This document shows, piece by piece, positions 19,416 to 26,533 of a stretch of DNA of 31,136 nucleotides (positions within the stretch are counted from its first letter, which is position 1; each line of letters starts with the position of its first letter). The translations under genes and the position numbers were made by a program. Below the pieces are notes generated by a model. The model ran no database searches. It saw only the letters and a list, made by a program, of their open reading frames with translations, and was not told the DNA's origin. The stretch lies in contig JAFTLD010000076.1 in the NCBI GenBank assembly GCA_017452945.1, forward strand, positions 1 through 31,136, read 5' to 3'. Source of the DNA: Clostridia bacterium. GTDB taxonomy: Bacteria; Bacillota_A; Clostridia; Oscillospirales; CAG-272.

Positions 19416-21409
19416 AAAATCTCCCTTTGTTGAAATGGATGGAGGACATTGATCCGGTTCTGATCGAGCGTGCAGACCGATACGTTTCCAAGCACCGCAG
19501 CCGCACGCTGCGCACGATTCTGATCGCAGCCGCAGCTGCTTTGCTGATCCTCACAATGCTGAGCGCGGTATCTTTGATGATGCTGGATTCTTATGCTGAG
19601 CAGAATTATCCCGAATACGACGGTACCGTGCTGCATGCGCTTGATTTCGTGCTGACGCAGGACCAAAACCCCGTGGCAGAGGCACTTGGCGAGCAAAACA
19701 GAGCGTCCTTGCACACGCTGTTCAATGCATTGCGCGGTATCGAATCCGAGCCTGAGCCAGAGCCCGAGCAAACGACAGGCTCCGAGGGCTTGCTCTATGA
19801 GCGATACAGCAACGGCACCTGCACAGTCACGGGCATGGGGGATTGTAAGGACTTGCACGTGATCATCCCGAAAAAATCACCGGACGGTGATACGGTTACG
19901 GGCATTGCGATGGGCGCGTTTGAAAATTGCGTCAGTATTACGCGCGTCACCGTTCCCGAAACCGTGACCGTGATCCACGAGGGCGCGTTCCGCGGCTGCT
20001 CCAAGCTGACCGAGATCAATATCCCGGACAGCGTGAGTGTGATCGGAGCCGAAGCCTTTAAGAACTGCTGGAAACTGGAAAAGCTGCATATTCCGGATAG
20101 CGTTGTCAGCATCGGATCCAACGTCACGGGTATGTGTATCCTGCTGGAGAACATTACGGTCGATGAGGAAAACCTTATGTACTACAGCCAAGGCAACTGC
20201 CTGATCGAAACAGGCAGCGGAACGCTGATCGCAGGCTGCGAGAGCAGTGTGATACCCGAGGGCGTGACAAGCATTGCACCGTATGCGTTCTACTGCATGT
20301 CGGGCTTGCGCACGATCGTCATTCCCGAGGGCGTGGAAAGCATCGGAGAGGCTGCGTTCCTTGGCTGCTCTGCGCTGCGCGAGGTATCGCTGCCCACTAC
20401 GTTACAAAGCATTGATTACAAAGCGTTTTCGGAATGTACAACGCTGCGCACCGTCAACGTATCCGAGGGCCTTGTCGAAATCGCTCCCTATGCCTTTGAA
20501 AAGTGCGAGCGCTTGGCAAATATCACCCTGCCAAGCACGCTGCAAAGCCTTGGCCAAGGCGCATTTACGGATTGCGCTGCCTTGACCGAGATCGATATTC
20601 CGCAGGGAATGACGCTGATCGATATCGGCGTATTTCAGGGCTGCTCCTCGCTTATTCGTGTGGGGATCCCGGATAGCGTGATACTCATCAACAGCTATGC
20701 GTTCCGCCAATGCGAGTCGCTTGCATCGATCGATCTGCCGGAAGGCTTGAAAAGCATTGGGTACAGCGCGTTTTACGATTGTGACGGCTTGACCGAGATC
20801 GCGTTTCCAAGCTCTATGACAAGCATTCCCGGCAGTGCGTTTGCCGATGCAGATGGCCTGACATATCTTACTATCCCCGACAGCATTTTTGAAATCGGCG
20901 TGTGTGCTTTTGCTTCTTGTGACGCTTTGCAGTCGGTATATATTCCCGCAAGCGTGACAAATATTGGCGACTCTGCCTTTCGTGCTTGCAGAGCGCTGAC
21001 CGAGTTTGTGGTCGCACCCGAAAATCCAAAATATAAGAGCGAAGGGAACTGCCTGTATCACGTTGAGTTTGGCAGGCTGATGTTTGCGAATTCTTACAGC
21101 GTCATCCCGGATGGTTTGACGATCATCGGCGAAGACGTATTCAACTACTCTGATGTGAAGGATGTGATTCTCCCAAGCGGCATTACGACGATTGAGAGCA
21201 ATGCGTTCAATGAGGCAAGCGATATGAAAAGCATCGTCATTCCCGCAAGTGTGACAAGCATTGGCGATCATGCGTTTTATTTTTGTTTCTCTTTGAAGCA
21301 CGTGTATTACACGGGCACAGAGCAAGAGTGGGAGCAGATCGATTTCGGTGAAGGCAACGAGGATCTGCTGGAGGCAACCGTACATTTTGAATACGTGCCT
21401 GAGGAATAA
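19412..21409 (+). CDS. Membrane-anchored BspA-type leucine-rich repeat protein, probable anti-sigma sensor (module 1)
   Basis: A 665-residue protein in three parts. Residues 1-34 are cytoplasmic and carry WMEDIDPVLIERA, a motif of the kind seen in proteins encoded after clostridial ECF sigmas. A membrane helix follows at about 35-57. Outside lie a conserved stalk (YPEYDGTVLHALDFVLTQDQN), an acidic linker (SEPEPEPEQ), and about twenty BspA/LRR_5 repeats of some 23 residues (pattern IPDSVxxIGxxAFxxCxxLxxIxIP) from about 150 to 635. It ends with YYTGTEQEWEQIDFG. Coupling to the sigma gene suggests that the head holds the sigma factor and the repeats sense an outside ligand. That role is inference; the ligand is unknown. 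Confidence 0.88.
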   Translation: MKNLPLLKWMEDIDPVLIERADRYVSKHRSRTLRTILIAAAAALLILTMLSAVSLMMLDSYAEQNYPEYDGTVLHALDFVLTQDQNPVAEALGEQNRASLHTLFNALRGIESEPEPEPEQTTGSEGLLYERYSNGTCTVTGMGDCKDLHVIIPKKSPDGDTVTGIAMGAFENCVSITRVTVPETVTVIHEGAFRGCSKLTEINIPDSVSVIGAEAFKNCWKLEKLHIPDSVVSIGSNVTGMCILLENITVDEENLMYYSQGNCLIETGSGTLIAGCESSVIPEGVTSIAPYAFYCMSGLRTIVIPEGVESIGEAAFLGCSALREVSLPTTLQSIDYKAFSECTTLRTVNVSEGLVEIAPYAFEKCERLANITLPSTLQSLGQGAFTDCAALTEIDIPQGMTLIDIGVFQGCSSLIRVGIPDSVILINSYAFRQCESLASIDLPEGLKSIGYSAFYDCDGLTEIAFPSSMTSIPGSAFADADGLTYLTIPDSIFEIGVCAFASCDALQSVYIPASVTNIGDSAFRACRALTEFVVAPENPKYKSEGNCLYHVEFGRLMFANSYSVIPDGLTIIGEDVFNYSDVKDVILPSGITTIESNAFNEASDMKSIVIPASVTSIGDHAFYFCFSLKHVYYTGTEQEWEQIDFGEGNEDLLEATVHFEYVPEE

Positions 21410-21511
21410 GAAGCGTATTGCCCGAAAATAAAAAAGTTTGTAAAATTGTGTCAGTCTTCCGCCTGTTTGTTGTGAATATAGGTAAGGAGCAATAAACCCA
21501 AGGAGGAAGAC

Positions 21512-21577
21512 ATGGAAACAAAAATGCAAAAAATACCAAAGAAAGGGGATGCTTATGCAAGACGAGCAGATCATTGA
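21512..21577 (+). CDS. Possible 21-residue leader peptide before sigma 2
   Basis: AAGGAGGAAGAC directly precedes an ATG at 21512. The frame encodes METKMQKIPKKGDAYARRAD then His and stops at 21575-21577, 23 bases inside the sigma gene. The ribosome site is the best in this region. It may be a coupling leader, or simply a false site. There is no homology to judge by. Confidence 0.3.
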   Translation: METKMQKIPKKGDAYARRADH

Positions 21578-22115
21578 TCTTTACAATCAAAGAAAAGAGC
21601 AGGCAATTGTGGAAACAGACGCCAAATACGGCCCGTATTGCATGAGCATTGCCCAAAATATTCTTGAAAACATGCAGGATAGCGAGGAATGCGTCAACGA
21701 CACCTGGCTGCAAACCTGGAACTCGATCCCGCCCGCACATCCGCTGGATCTGCGCACTTATCTTGGCAAGATCACGCGCAATCTCTCGATCAATCGCTTG
21801 AAATACCGTATGCGTGAAAAGCGCGGAGGTGGTCAAGCCTTGCTTGCCTTGGATGAGATCGCTGAGATAGCCGCTCCCGACTCGGATATTGCGTCACAGA
21901 TGGCCAAACAGGATTTTACGCGTATACTCAACGCATTTTTATGGAGCTTGCCCGAGCGTGATTGCAATATTTTCATACGCCGCTACTATTTTGTGGACAG
22001 CGTGCAAGATATTGCCAATCGTTACCGCATCAGCCGCGATGCGGTGCTGAAAATTCTCTCCCGTGCCAGAAAAAAGCTCAGAGCCGGCTTGGAAGAGGAG
22101 GGATATATCGTATGA
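21555..22115 (+). CDS. ECF-type RNA polymerase sigma factor (module 2)
   Basis: A 186-residue paralogue of the sigma in module 1, matching along its whole length: KYGPYCMSIAQNILENMQDSEECVNDTW in region 2 and FLWSLPERDCNIFIRRYYFVDSVQDIANRY in region 4. The start at 21555 (MQDEQIID) is chosen because it aligns with the first paralogue and has GGGG 7 bases upstream; the ATG at 21549 has none. The end overlaps the next gene by 4 bases. Residues differ in the recognition helix (RISRDAVLKILS against AMSKAAVFKSLS), so the two factors may read different promoters. I saw no convincing promoter in 21410-21511. Confidence 0.92.
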   Translation: MQDEQIIDLYNQRKEQAIVETDAKYGPYCMSIAQNILENMQDSEECVNDTWLQTWNSIPPAHPLDLRTYLGKITRNLSINRLKYRMREKRGGGQALLALDEIAEIAAPDSDIASQMAKQDFTRILNAFLWSLPERDCNIFIRRYYFVDSVQDIANRYRISRDAVLKILSRARKKLRAGLEEEGYIV

Positions 22116-23248
22116 ATCAAATAACTGTGTTTGAATGGATGAGCGAGATCGATCCCATCCTGATCGCGCGTGCAGCTGCTCCCGTAAAGACAAAGCGCAG
22201 CTCCGGTATTCGCACTGTAGTGATCATTGCGGCAGTGCTTGCAGCGCTGATGCTTGTCGGAACACTTGCCTCGGCCGCCATGTTGGATTCCTACGTAGAG
22301 CAACGATACGAGGACTACGACGGTACGCTCTTACACGCGCTGGATATTGTGCTGACGCAGGACGATAATGTTGTTTCTTCCTTGCTGCTTGAACAGAACA
22401 AGCAAGCCCTGCACGCGCTGTTTGACGCTTTGCGCAGAGCGGACCGGGAGCAGGGAGAGGAGCAGGAAACAAAGCCGCTTGTTCCGTCTGAGGGCCTGGA
22501 ATTCAAGGAGTATTTTCCCGGCTCGGGGACTTGCCTGGTTACAGGTATCGGAACGTGTACGGACACCGACGTCGTCATTCCGCAAACCAATCCCGACGGC
22601 TACGAGGTGATCGGTATTGCAAAAAATGCGTTCCAAGGCTGCGCTGAGATTAAAAGCATTACCACGCCTGACGGCATGCAGTTTATCGAGGAAATGGCCT
22701 TTGCAGGCTGCACCACCCTGGAAAGTGTGACGATTGCTGACAGCGTCACACAGCTGAGCACCATGCTGTTTGTCAATTGCGAAAGCCTGAAGACCGTCAA
22801 GCTGCCGAGCGGTATAACTAATATCAACTGGCAGCTGTTCAGCCATGCAACGGGCCTTGAAAAGATTATCATTCCCGATACCGTCGAATCGATCGATCCG
22901 TATGCTTTTGAGCATTGTACGTCATTGAAAAGCATTGAAATTCCGCCAAGCGTCCAATTCATCGGACACGGAGCATTCAGAAATTGCGAAAACCTTACGT
23001 TTATCATACTTCCCGAAGGGATTACCGAGATCAAGATGGAAACCTTTAATCAATGTAACAGCATGACGGGTATCGTAATTCCAAAAAGTGTTACTGTAAT
23101 AGAACAACAGGCTTTTTGGGTGTGCAAAAATCTCAAGGACATTTACTATACGGGAACACAGGAAGAGTGGGACGCAATTTCGGTAGGATCACTCAACTAC
23201 GAACTTGATTCTGTTACCGTGCATTTTCCGGAAGAATCGGCAGAGTGA
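22112..23248 (+). CDS. Membrane-anchored BspA-type leucine-rich repeat protein (module 2)
   Basis: A 378-residue shorter paralogue of the LRR protein in module 1. Cytoplasmic head with EWMSEIDPILIARA (residues 8-21), membrane helix at about 34-57, stalk YEDYDGTLLHALDIVLTQDDN, an acidic linker (EQGEEQETK), then about nine LRR_5 repeats (from about 150 to 355; for example IPDTVESIDPYAFEHCTSLKS). It ends with YYTGTQEEWDAISVG. The head and stalk are conserved with module 1 while the repeats differ in number and sequence, as expected if the sensor part has diverged. The start at 22112 has GAGG upstream and overlaps the sigma stop. Confidence 0.88.
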   Translation: MNQITVFEWMSEIDPILIARAAAPVKTKRSSGIRTVVIIAAVLAALMLVGTLASAAMLDSYVEQRYEDYDGTLLHALDIVLTQDDNVVSSLLLEQNKQALHALFDALRRADREQGEEQETKPLVPSEGLEFKEYFPGSGTCLVTGIGTCTDTDVVIPQTNPDGYEVIGIAKNAFQGCAEIKSITTPDGMQFIEEMAFAGCTTLESVTIADSVTQLSTMLFVNCESLKTVKLPSGITNINWQLFSHATGLEKIIIPDTVESIDPYAFEHCTSLKSIEIPPSVQFIGHGAFRNCENLTFIILPEGITEIKMETFNQCNSMTGIVIPKSVTVIEQQAFWVCKNLKDIYYTGTQEEWDAISVGSLNYELDSVTVHFPEESAE

Positions 23249-23315
23249 GAAAATTAAGCAGAACGACATGTGTTGATACAAGATATGCGTTAGGGGATTA
23301 TCCGAATTTTTGTCC

Positions 23316-23415
23316 GTCATCCTCGAGCGCAGCGAAGGATCTTGACAAAAATTCGATCTTGGAAAAGCAATTGATTCACGCCCTTGCAAGATCCTTCGCT
23401 GCGCTCGAGGATGAC
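23316..23415. repeat. Long inverted repeat (29-base arms)
   Basis: The arm at 23316-23344 (beginning GTCATCCTCGAGCGC) and the arm at 23387-23415 (ending CTCGAGGATGAC) are perfect inverse copies around 42 bases. This looks like a dispersed intergenic repeat of the GTCATCCTCGAGCG kind seen in various genomes. It lies in the 356-base gap between two convergent units and holds no gene. Confidence 0.75.
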
Positions 23416-23469
23416 ATAAACCGCTGCGCGGCTATGTCGCAAGGGCTCACTTGATCCGATATCCCAAAA

Positions 23470-23502
23470 CACCCGCCAACGGCTGTGTGCCGTTGGCGGG
23501 TG
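23470..23502. terminator. Strong hairpin between convergent operons
   Basis: A perfect 14-base stem, CACCCGCCAACGGC with GCCGTTGGCGGGTG, and a 5-base loop. On the minus strand it is followed by TTTT, on the plus strand by CATTTTAT, so it may stop both the LRR unit and the phosphohexomutase operon. Confidence 0.65.
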
Positions 23503-23517
23503 CATTTTATGGAATTG

Positions 23518-23584
23518 CGTAGGGGCAAAATATTTCGGCAAAGCCGAAATCGATCGTCTGCGGCGTTCAAAGAACGCCACTACG
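23518..23584. repeat. Two-hairpin repeat next to the phosphohexomutase gene
   Basis: ATTTCGGC/GCCGAAAT (23532-23550) and GGCGTTC/GAACGCC (23562-23578), both with AAA loops, lie inside an outer pair CGTAG/CTACG (23518-23522, 23580-23584). It probably belongs to the same group of intergenic structures, and may help stop minus-strand transcription. Confidence 0.5.
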
Positions 23585-23604
23585 TGTTGGGTTTGGCTGC
23601 ATTA

Positions 23605-25320
23605 TTACGCGTTCAGCGTCTTTTTGTAGCCGTCAAGCTTGCCAAGCACGTCGGCCTGATCCTTACCGAGCAGCAGGAAATAGAACTTGATCTTGGGTTC
23701 TGTGCCGGAAGGACGCACCACAATGACGTCGTTGTTTACAAGCTTAAAATACAGCACGTTGGACTTAGGCAAGCCTGTCGGGATCTTCTTGCCGGTTGCA
23801 AGCTCGGTAAAGGTTTCAGTCTTGTAGTCGCCAAACAGCTCAACGTCCACACCGCCAAAGACTGCGGGGGGATCGTTGCGCAAGGTGTCCATCATAGCAG
23901 CCATACGCGCGGCACCGTCCAGACCTTCCATATAGATCTCTACGTTGGTTTCATAGCAGTAGCCGTAGCGCGCGTAAAGACCTTCAAGTGCGTCGCAAAG
24001 CGTCATGCTCTTGGCCTTATAGTACGCAGTCATTTCGCAGATCAGCATGGATGCCACCACAGCATCCTTGTCACGCGCGTAAGTCCCCTTGAGATAGCCG
24101 TAGCTTTCCTCAAAGCCGAGAATGAACGAGCCGTAACCCTTGGCCTCGTAGTTTTTGATAACCTCACCAATGAACTTAAAGCCTGTCAGTACGTTATGCA
24201 TGGTCACGTTATGCGCAGCGCAAATAGCAGCGGCAAGCTCGGTGGAAACAATGGTCTTGACAGCGTAAGGATGATCGGGCATGCTGCCTGTTTCCTCGTA
24301 TGCAGTCAGGATATAATCCAGAAGCAAAGCACCCATTTGGTTACCTGTAATGGTTTTGAAGGAGCCGTCAGCCGTTCTGGTCATGACGCCAACGCGGTCT
24401 GCGTCGGGGTCTGTTGCCACGATCAGATCGCTGCCTACGCGGTTAGCGATCTCAATACCCAGCTCAAATACCTGCGGATATTCGGGATTGGGCTTGGGAA
24501 CGGTGGGGAAGTCACCGTCAATGATCATCTGCTCGGGAACGGTGTAGAGGTTTTTCAGCCCAATGCGCTTCATGACCTCGGGAACCAGCTTGTGACCCGT
24601 GCCGTGCAAAGGGGTATAAACGATAGCCAGATCGTCAGCCACGGCCTTGACCGCATCGGGATTAACCGCTTGAGCTACAACTTGGGCAAGATACTTTTCG
24701 TCGGTTTCAGCACCCAGCATGATAATCAAGCCGTCAGAGAGTGCCTTGTCAAAGTCGGCAAGCTTGACGTCCTCAAAAATGTCAAGTGCTTCCATGGATG
24801 CGCTGACCGTGTCCGCATGCTCGGGGGGCAGCTGCGCACCATCCTCCCAATATGCCTTGTAGCCGTTGTATTCCTTGGGGTTGTGGGATGCCGTGATGTT
24901 GATGCCCGCAACGCAGCCGTATTCGCGCAGCGCGAAGGAAAGCTCGGGGGTGGGGCGCAGATCGTCAAAGAGGTAGGACTTGATGCCTGCAGCAGCCAGC
25001 ACCTGTGCAGCTGTCTTTGCAAAGAGTGCTGAGTTGTTACGGCTGTCATACGCAATGGCAACACCGTCGGCAGCGCGGCCTTCCTTGAGAATCAGATTTG
25101 CAAGCCCCTGCGTAGCGTAAGCCACGGTATGGGTGTTCATGGCGTTCATGCCGGTCTTCATAATGCCGCGAAGTCCCGCTGTGCCGAAAGAGAGATACGA
25201 GGTAAAGCGCAGACGGATCTCACCGTCATTGTCACGGATGCTTGCAAGCTCTGCCTTTTCGGTATCGCTGAGCTTGTCAGACTCCAGCCAACGTAAATAG
25301 TTTTTCATGTACTGTTCCAT
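23605..25320 (-). CDS. pgcA: Phosphohexomutase (phosphoglucomutase/phosphomannomutase, PgcA type)
   Basis: A 571-residue enzyme that interconverts hexose 1- and 6-phosphates through a phosphoserine. Landmarks: GTAGLRGIM (about 46-54); the phosphoserine loop NITASHNPKEYNGYK; the metal loop ATDPDADRVGV; the sugar-binding GFEESYGYL; and RPSGTEPKIKFYF near the C-terminus. Length fits the PgcA/YhxB group, which feeds UDP-glucose synthesis. A start far upstream (25452) is open in frame but would run through the TSCPD gene; the ATG at 25320 has AGGAG 9 bases before it. It is last in a five-gene operon, 25 bases after the TSCPD gene. Confidence 0.93.
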   Translation of the reverse strand: MEQYMKNYLRWLESDKLSDTEKAELASIRDNDGEIRLRFTSYLSFGTAGLRGIMKTGMNAMNTHTVAYATQGLANLILKEGRAADGVAIAYDSRNNSALFAKTAAQVLAAAGIKSYLFDDLRPTPELSFALREYGCVAGINITASHNPKEYNGYKAYWEDGAQLPPEHADTVSASMEALDIFEDVKLADFDKALSDGLIIMLGAETDEKYLAQVVAQAVNPDAVKAVADDLAIVYTPLHGTGHKLVPEVMKRIGLKNLYTVPEQMIIDGDFPTVPKPNPEYPQVFELGIEIANRVGSDLIVATDPDADRVGVMTRTADGSFKTITGNQMGALLLDYILTAYEETGSMPDHPYAVKTIVSTELAAAICAAHNVTMHNVLTGFKFIGEVIKNYEAKGYGSFILGFEESYGYLKGTYARDKDAVVASMLICEMTAYYKAKSMTLCDALEGLYARYGYCYETNVEIYMEGLDGAARMAAMMDTLRNDPPAVFGGVDVELFGDYKTETFTELATGKKIPTGLPKSNVLYFKLVNNDVIVVRPSGTEPKIKFYFLLLGKDQADVLGKLDGYKKTLNA

Positions 25321-25345
25321 GATCGCGTTCTCCTTTTTTGTATGA

Positions 25346-25600
25346 TTATTTTTGCAGATTCTGCTCCAGTGCCTGTGCGAGCTGGTCGGGGCAAGAGGTG
25401 GGCTTAAAGCCGCACTTGATGCCGCGCAGACGGCGAATGGCCTCTTCTGCACTCATGCCGATGACCAGGGCAGCAACGCCCTGCGTGTTACCGTGGCAGC
25501 CGCCGACAAAGGCAGCCTCCTTGATGATGCCGTCCTCGACGACAAGGTCGATCTGTCGGGAGCAAACGCCCGAGGTCTTGTAAGAAATTGTTTGTTTCAT
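25346..25600 (-). CDS. TSCPD-domain protein (TIGR03905 family)
   Basis: An 84-residue protein carrying the family signature KPTSCPDQLAQAL at the C-terminal end, GGCHGNTQGVAALV in the middle, and three further cysteines (GVCSRQI, GGCHG, IKCGF). The Cys/His placement suggests metal binding, and related TSCPD domains occur at the end of some ribonucleotide reductases, but its own function is unknown. MKQTISYK at 25600 is chosen as the start because AAGGA is about 9 bases upstream, against only one base for the ATG at 25609. It is fourth in the operon. Confidence 0.9.
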   Translation of the reverse strand: MKQTISYKTSGVCSRQIDLVVEDGIIKEAAFVGGCHGNTQGVAALVIGMSAEEAIRRLRGIKCGFKPTSCPDQLAQALEQNLQK

Positions 25601-25621
25601 AGTATGCATTCCTTTTCAAAT

Positions 25622-26533
25622 TTATTTAATCATATAGATTCCGATGGGGGTGATATCCGTGCAAAAGAGCGACAGATACAACAGAAAGGGATATAGCGAG
25701 CCGGAGTTTACGCCTAAGCGCAGGCGAAAGATCTCGCTGTCATTTCCCATGTAGGTTGCGGTATGCAGAACGGTGTGTCCGCATAGCGCAGCAACGCTGA
25801 TCAGCGCTCCCACGTCATCCGGAGATGCGGGGGAGTACAGAAAATCAAGGTAGTGAAGGGGCTGTGGATAAACGACGGGAAGCGTCTTGCGTACCAAGGC
25901 AAAAGAAGTATATCCGTTATTGGCAGTCGGAATACGGCATAAAGCGCAGATGCGAAGATCGTAAAGCTCAATCAAGCGGAAAAGTCCTGCCATTAAGCCC
26001 TCGGCTGTGGATTCCACGGGCAGGATACCGTATTCGCAAAGGCCGTTGTTTACTTCCTGGCAAACGTCTTCAAAATGATGAAAGTATGCCACGCGGCGTT
26101 GCTTGACCATACCCTTGAGCTCCATAAAAGCCTGCTCTGTATAGCTGTTTGCAACGTACGCAATGCGTCCCTGTGCTTCTTGTGTGGGGATCGTGTAATG
26201 CCCGAATACCGATGCGAACGTTTGCTCGTATCCTTCGGGATAAGCCGCAGCGATCTCAGCGCAAAGCGTGATCCGATCGGCAGGTAACAGGGCAGAAGTG
26301 TAGTAGTCCATGTTCTGATCAGAATAGAACAGGTGCTCACAAATCGACTGGACCGTGTCCTTATCGGGCAGCTCTGTCTGTTCTTTGCCGGCGCCCATCA
26401 GTTCTCCGAGCTGAAAGGCTCGCGAAAGATAAAGCGGCAGCAAATGCTCATTGATTTCAACGAGATTTTCGTGTACTGCCTCAGTCGGATCATGTCCGGC
26501 TGAGAGTGGAATTTTGTGATACTCAGGTGTCAT
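25622..26533 (-). CDS. Prephenate dehydratase-like protein with altered catalytic motif
   Basis: A 303-residue protein. Residues 20 to about 110 are helical (ENLVEINEHLLPLYLSRAFQLGELMG), reminiscent of a chorismate-mutase-like head. A periplasmic-binding-type PDT domain spans about 122-215: GRIAYVANSYTEQAF, then EDVCQEVNNGLCEYGILPVESTAEG, equivalent to the usual LPIENS. The C-terminal third (226-303) is in the place of an ACT domain. The active-site TRF of prephenate dehydratase is TSF here (209-211), losing the arginine, so dehydratase activity is doubtful. The ATG at 26533 overlaps the htpG stop by one base and has GGAG 8-9 bases upstream; a TTG at 26536 is also in frame. Confidence 0.7.
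   Translation of the reverse strand: MTPEYHKIPLSAGHDPTEAVHENLVEINEHLLPLYLSRAFQLGELMGAGKEQTELPDKDTVQSICEHLFYSDQNMDYYTSALLPADRITLCAEIAAAYPEGYEQTFASVFGHYTIPTQEAQGRIAYVANSYTEQAFMELKGMVKQRRVAYFHHFEDVCQEVNNGLCEYGILPVESTAEGLMAGLFRLIELYDLRICALCRIPTANNGYTSFALVRKTLPVVYPQPLHYLDFLYSPASPDDVGALISVAALCGHTVLHTATYMGNDSEIFRLRLGVNSGSLYPFLLYLSLFCTDITPIGIYMIK

Noticed and set aside
20402..21574. A 390-codon minus-strand frame opposite the first LRR gene
   Set aside because: Produced by the regular repeat codons of the LRR gene; no start signals and no family resemblance.
23485..25032. A 515-codon open frame on the plus strand opposite the phosphohexomutase
   Set aside because: Antisense shadow of a strongly supported enzyme; no ribosome site, no recognisable family, and it starts inside hairpin repeats.
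25320..25452. An N-terminal extension of the phosphohexomutase by 44 residues
   Set aside because: It would overlap the TSCPD gene in another frame, has no ribosome site, and the start at 25320 has a good one.
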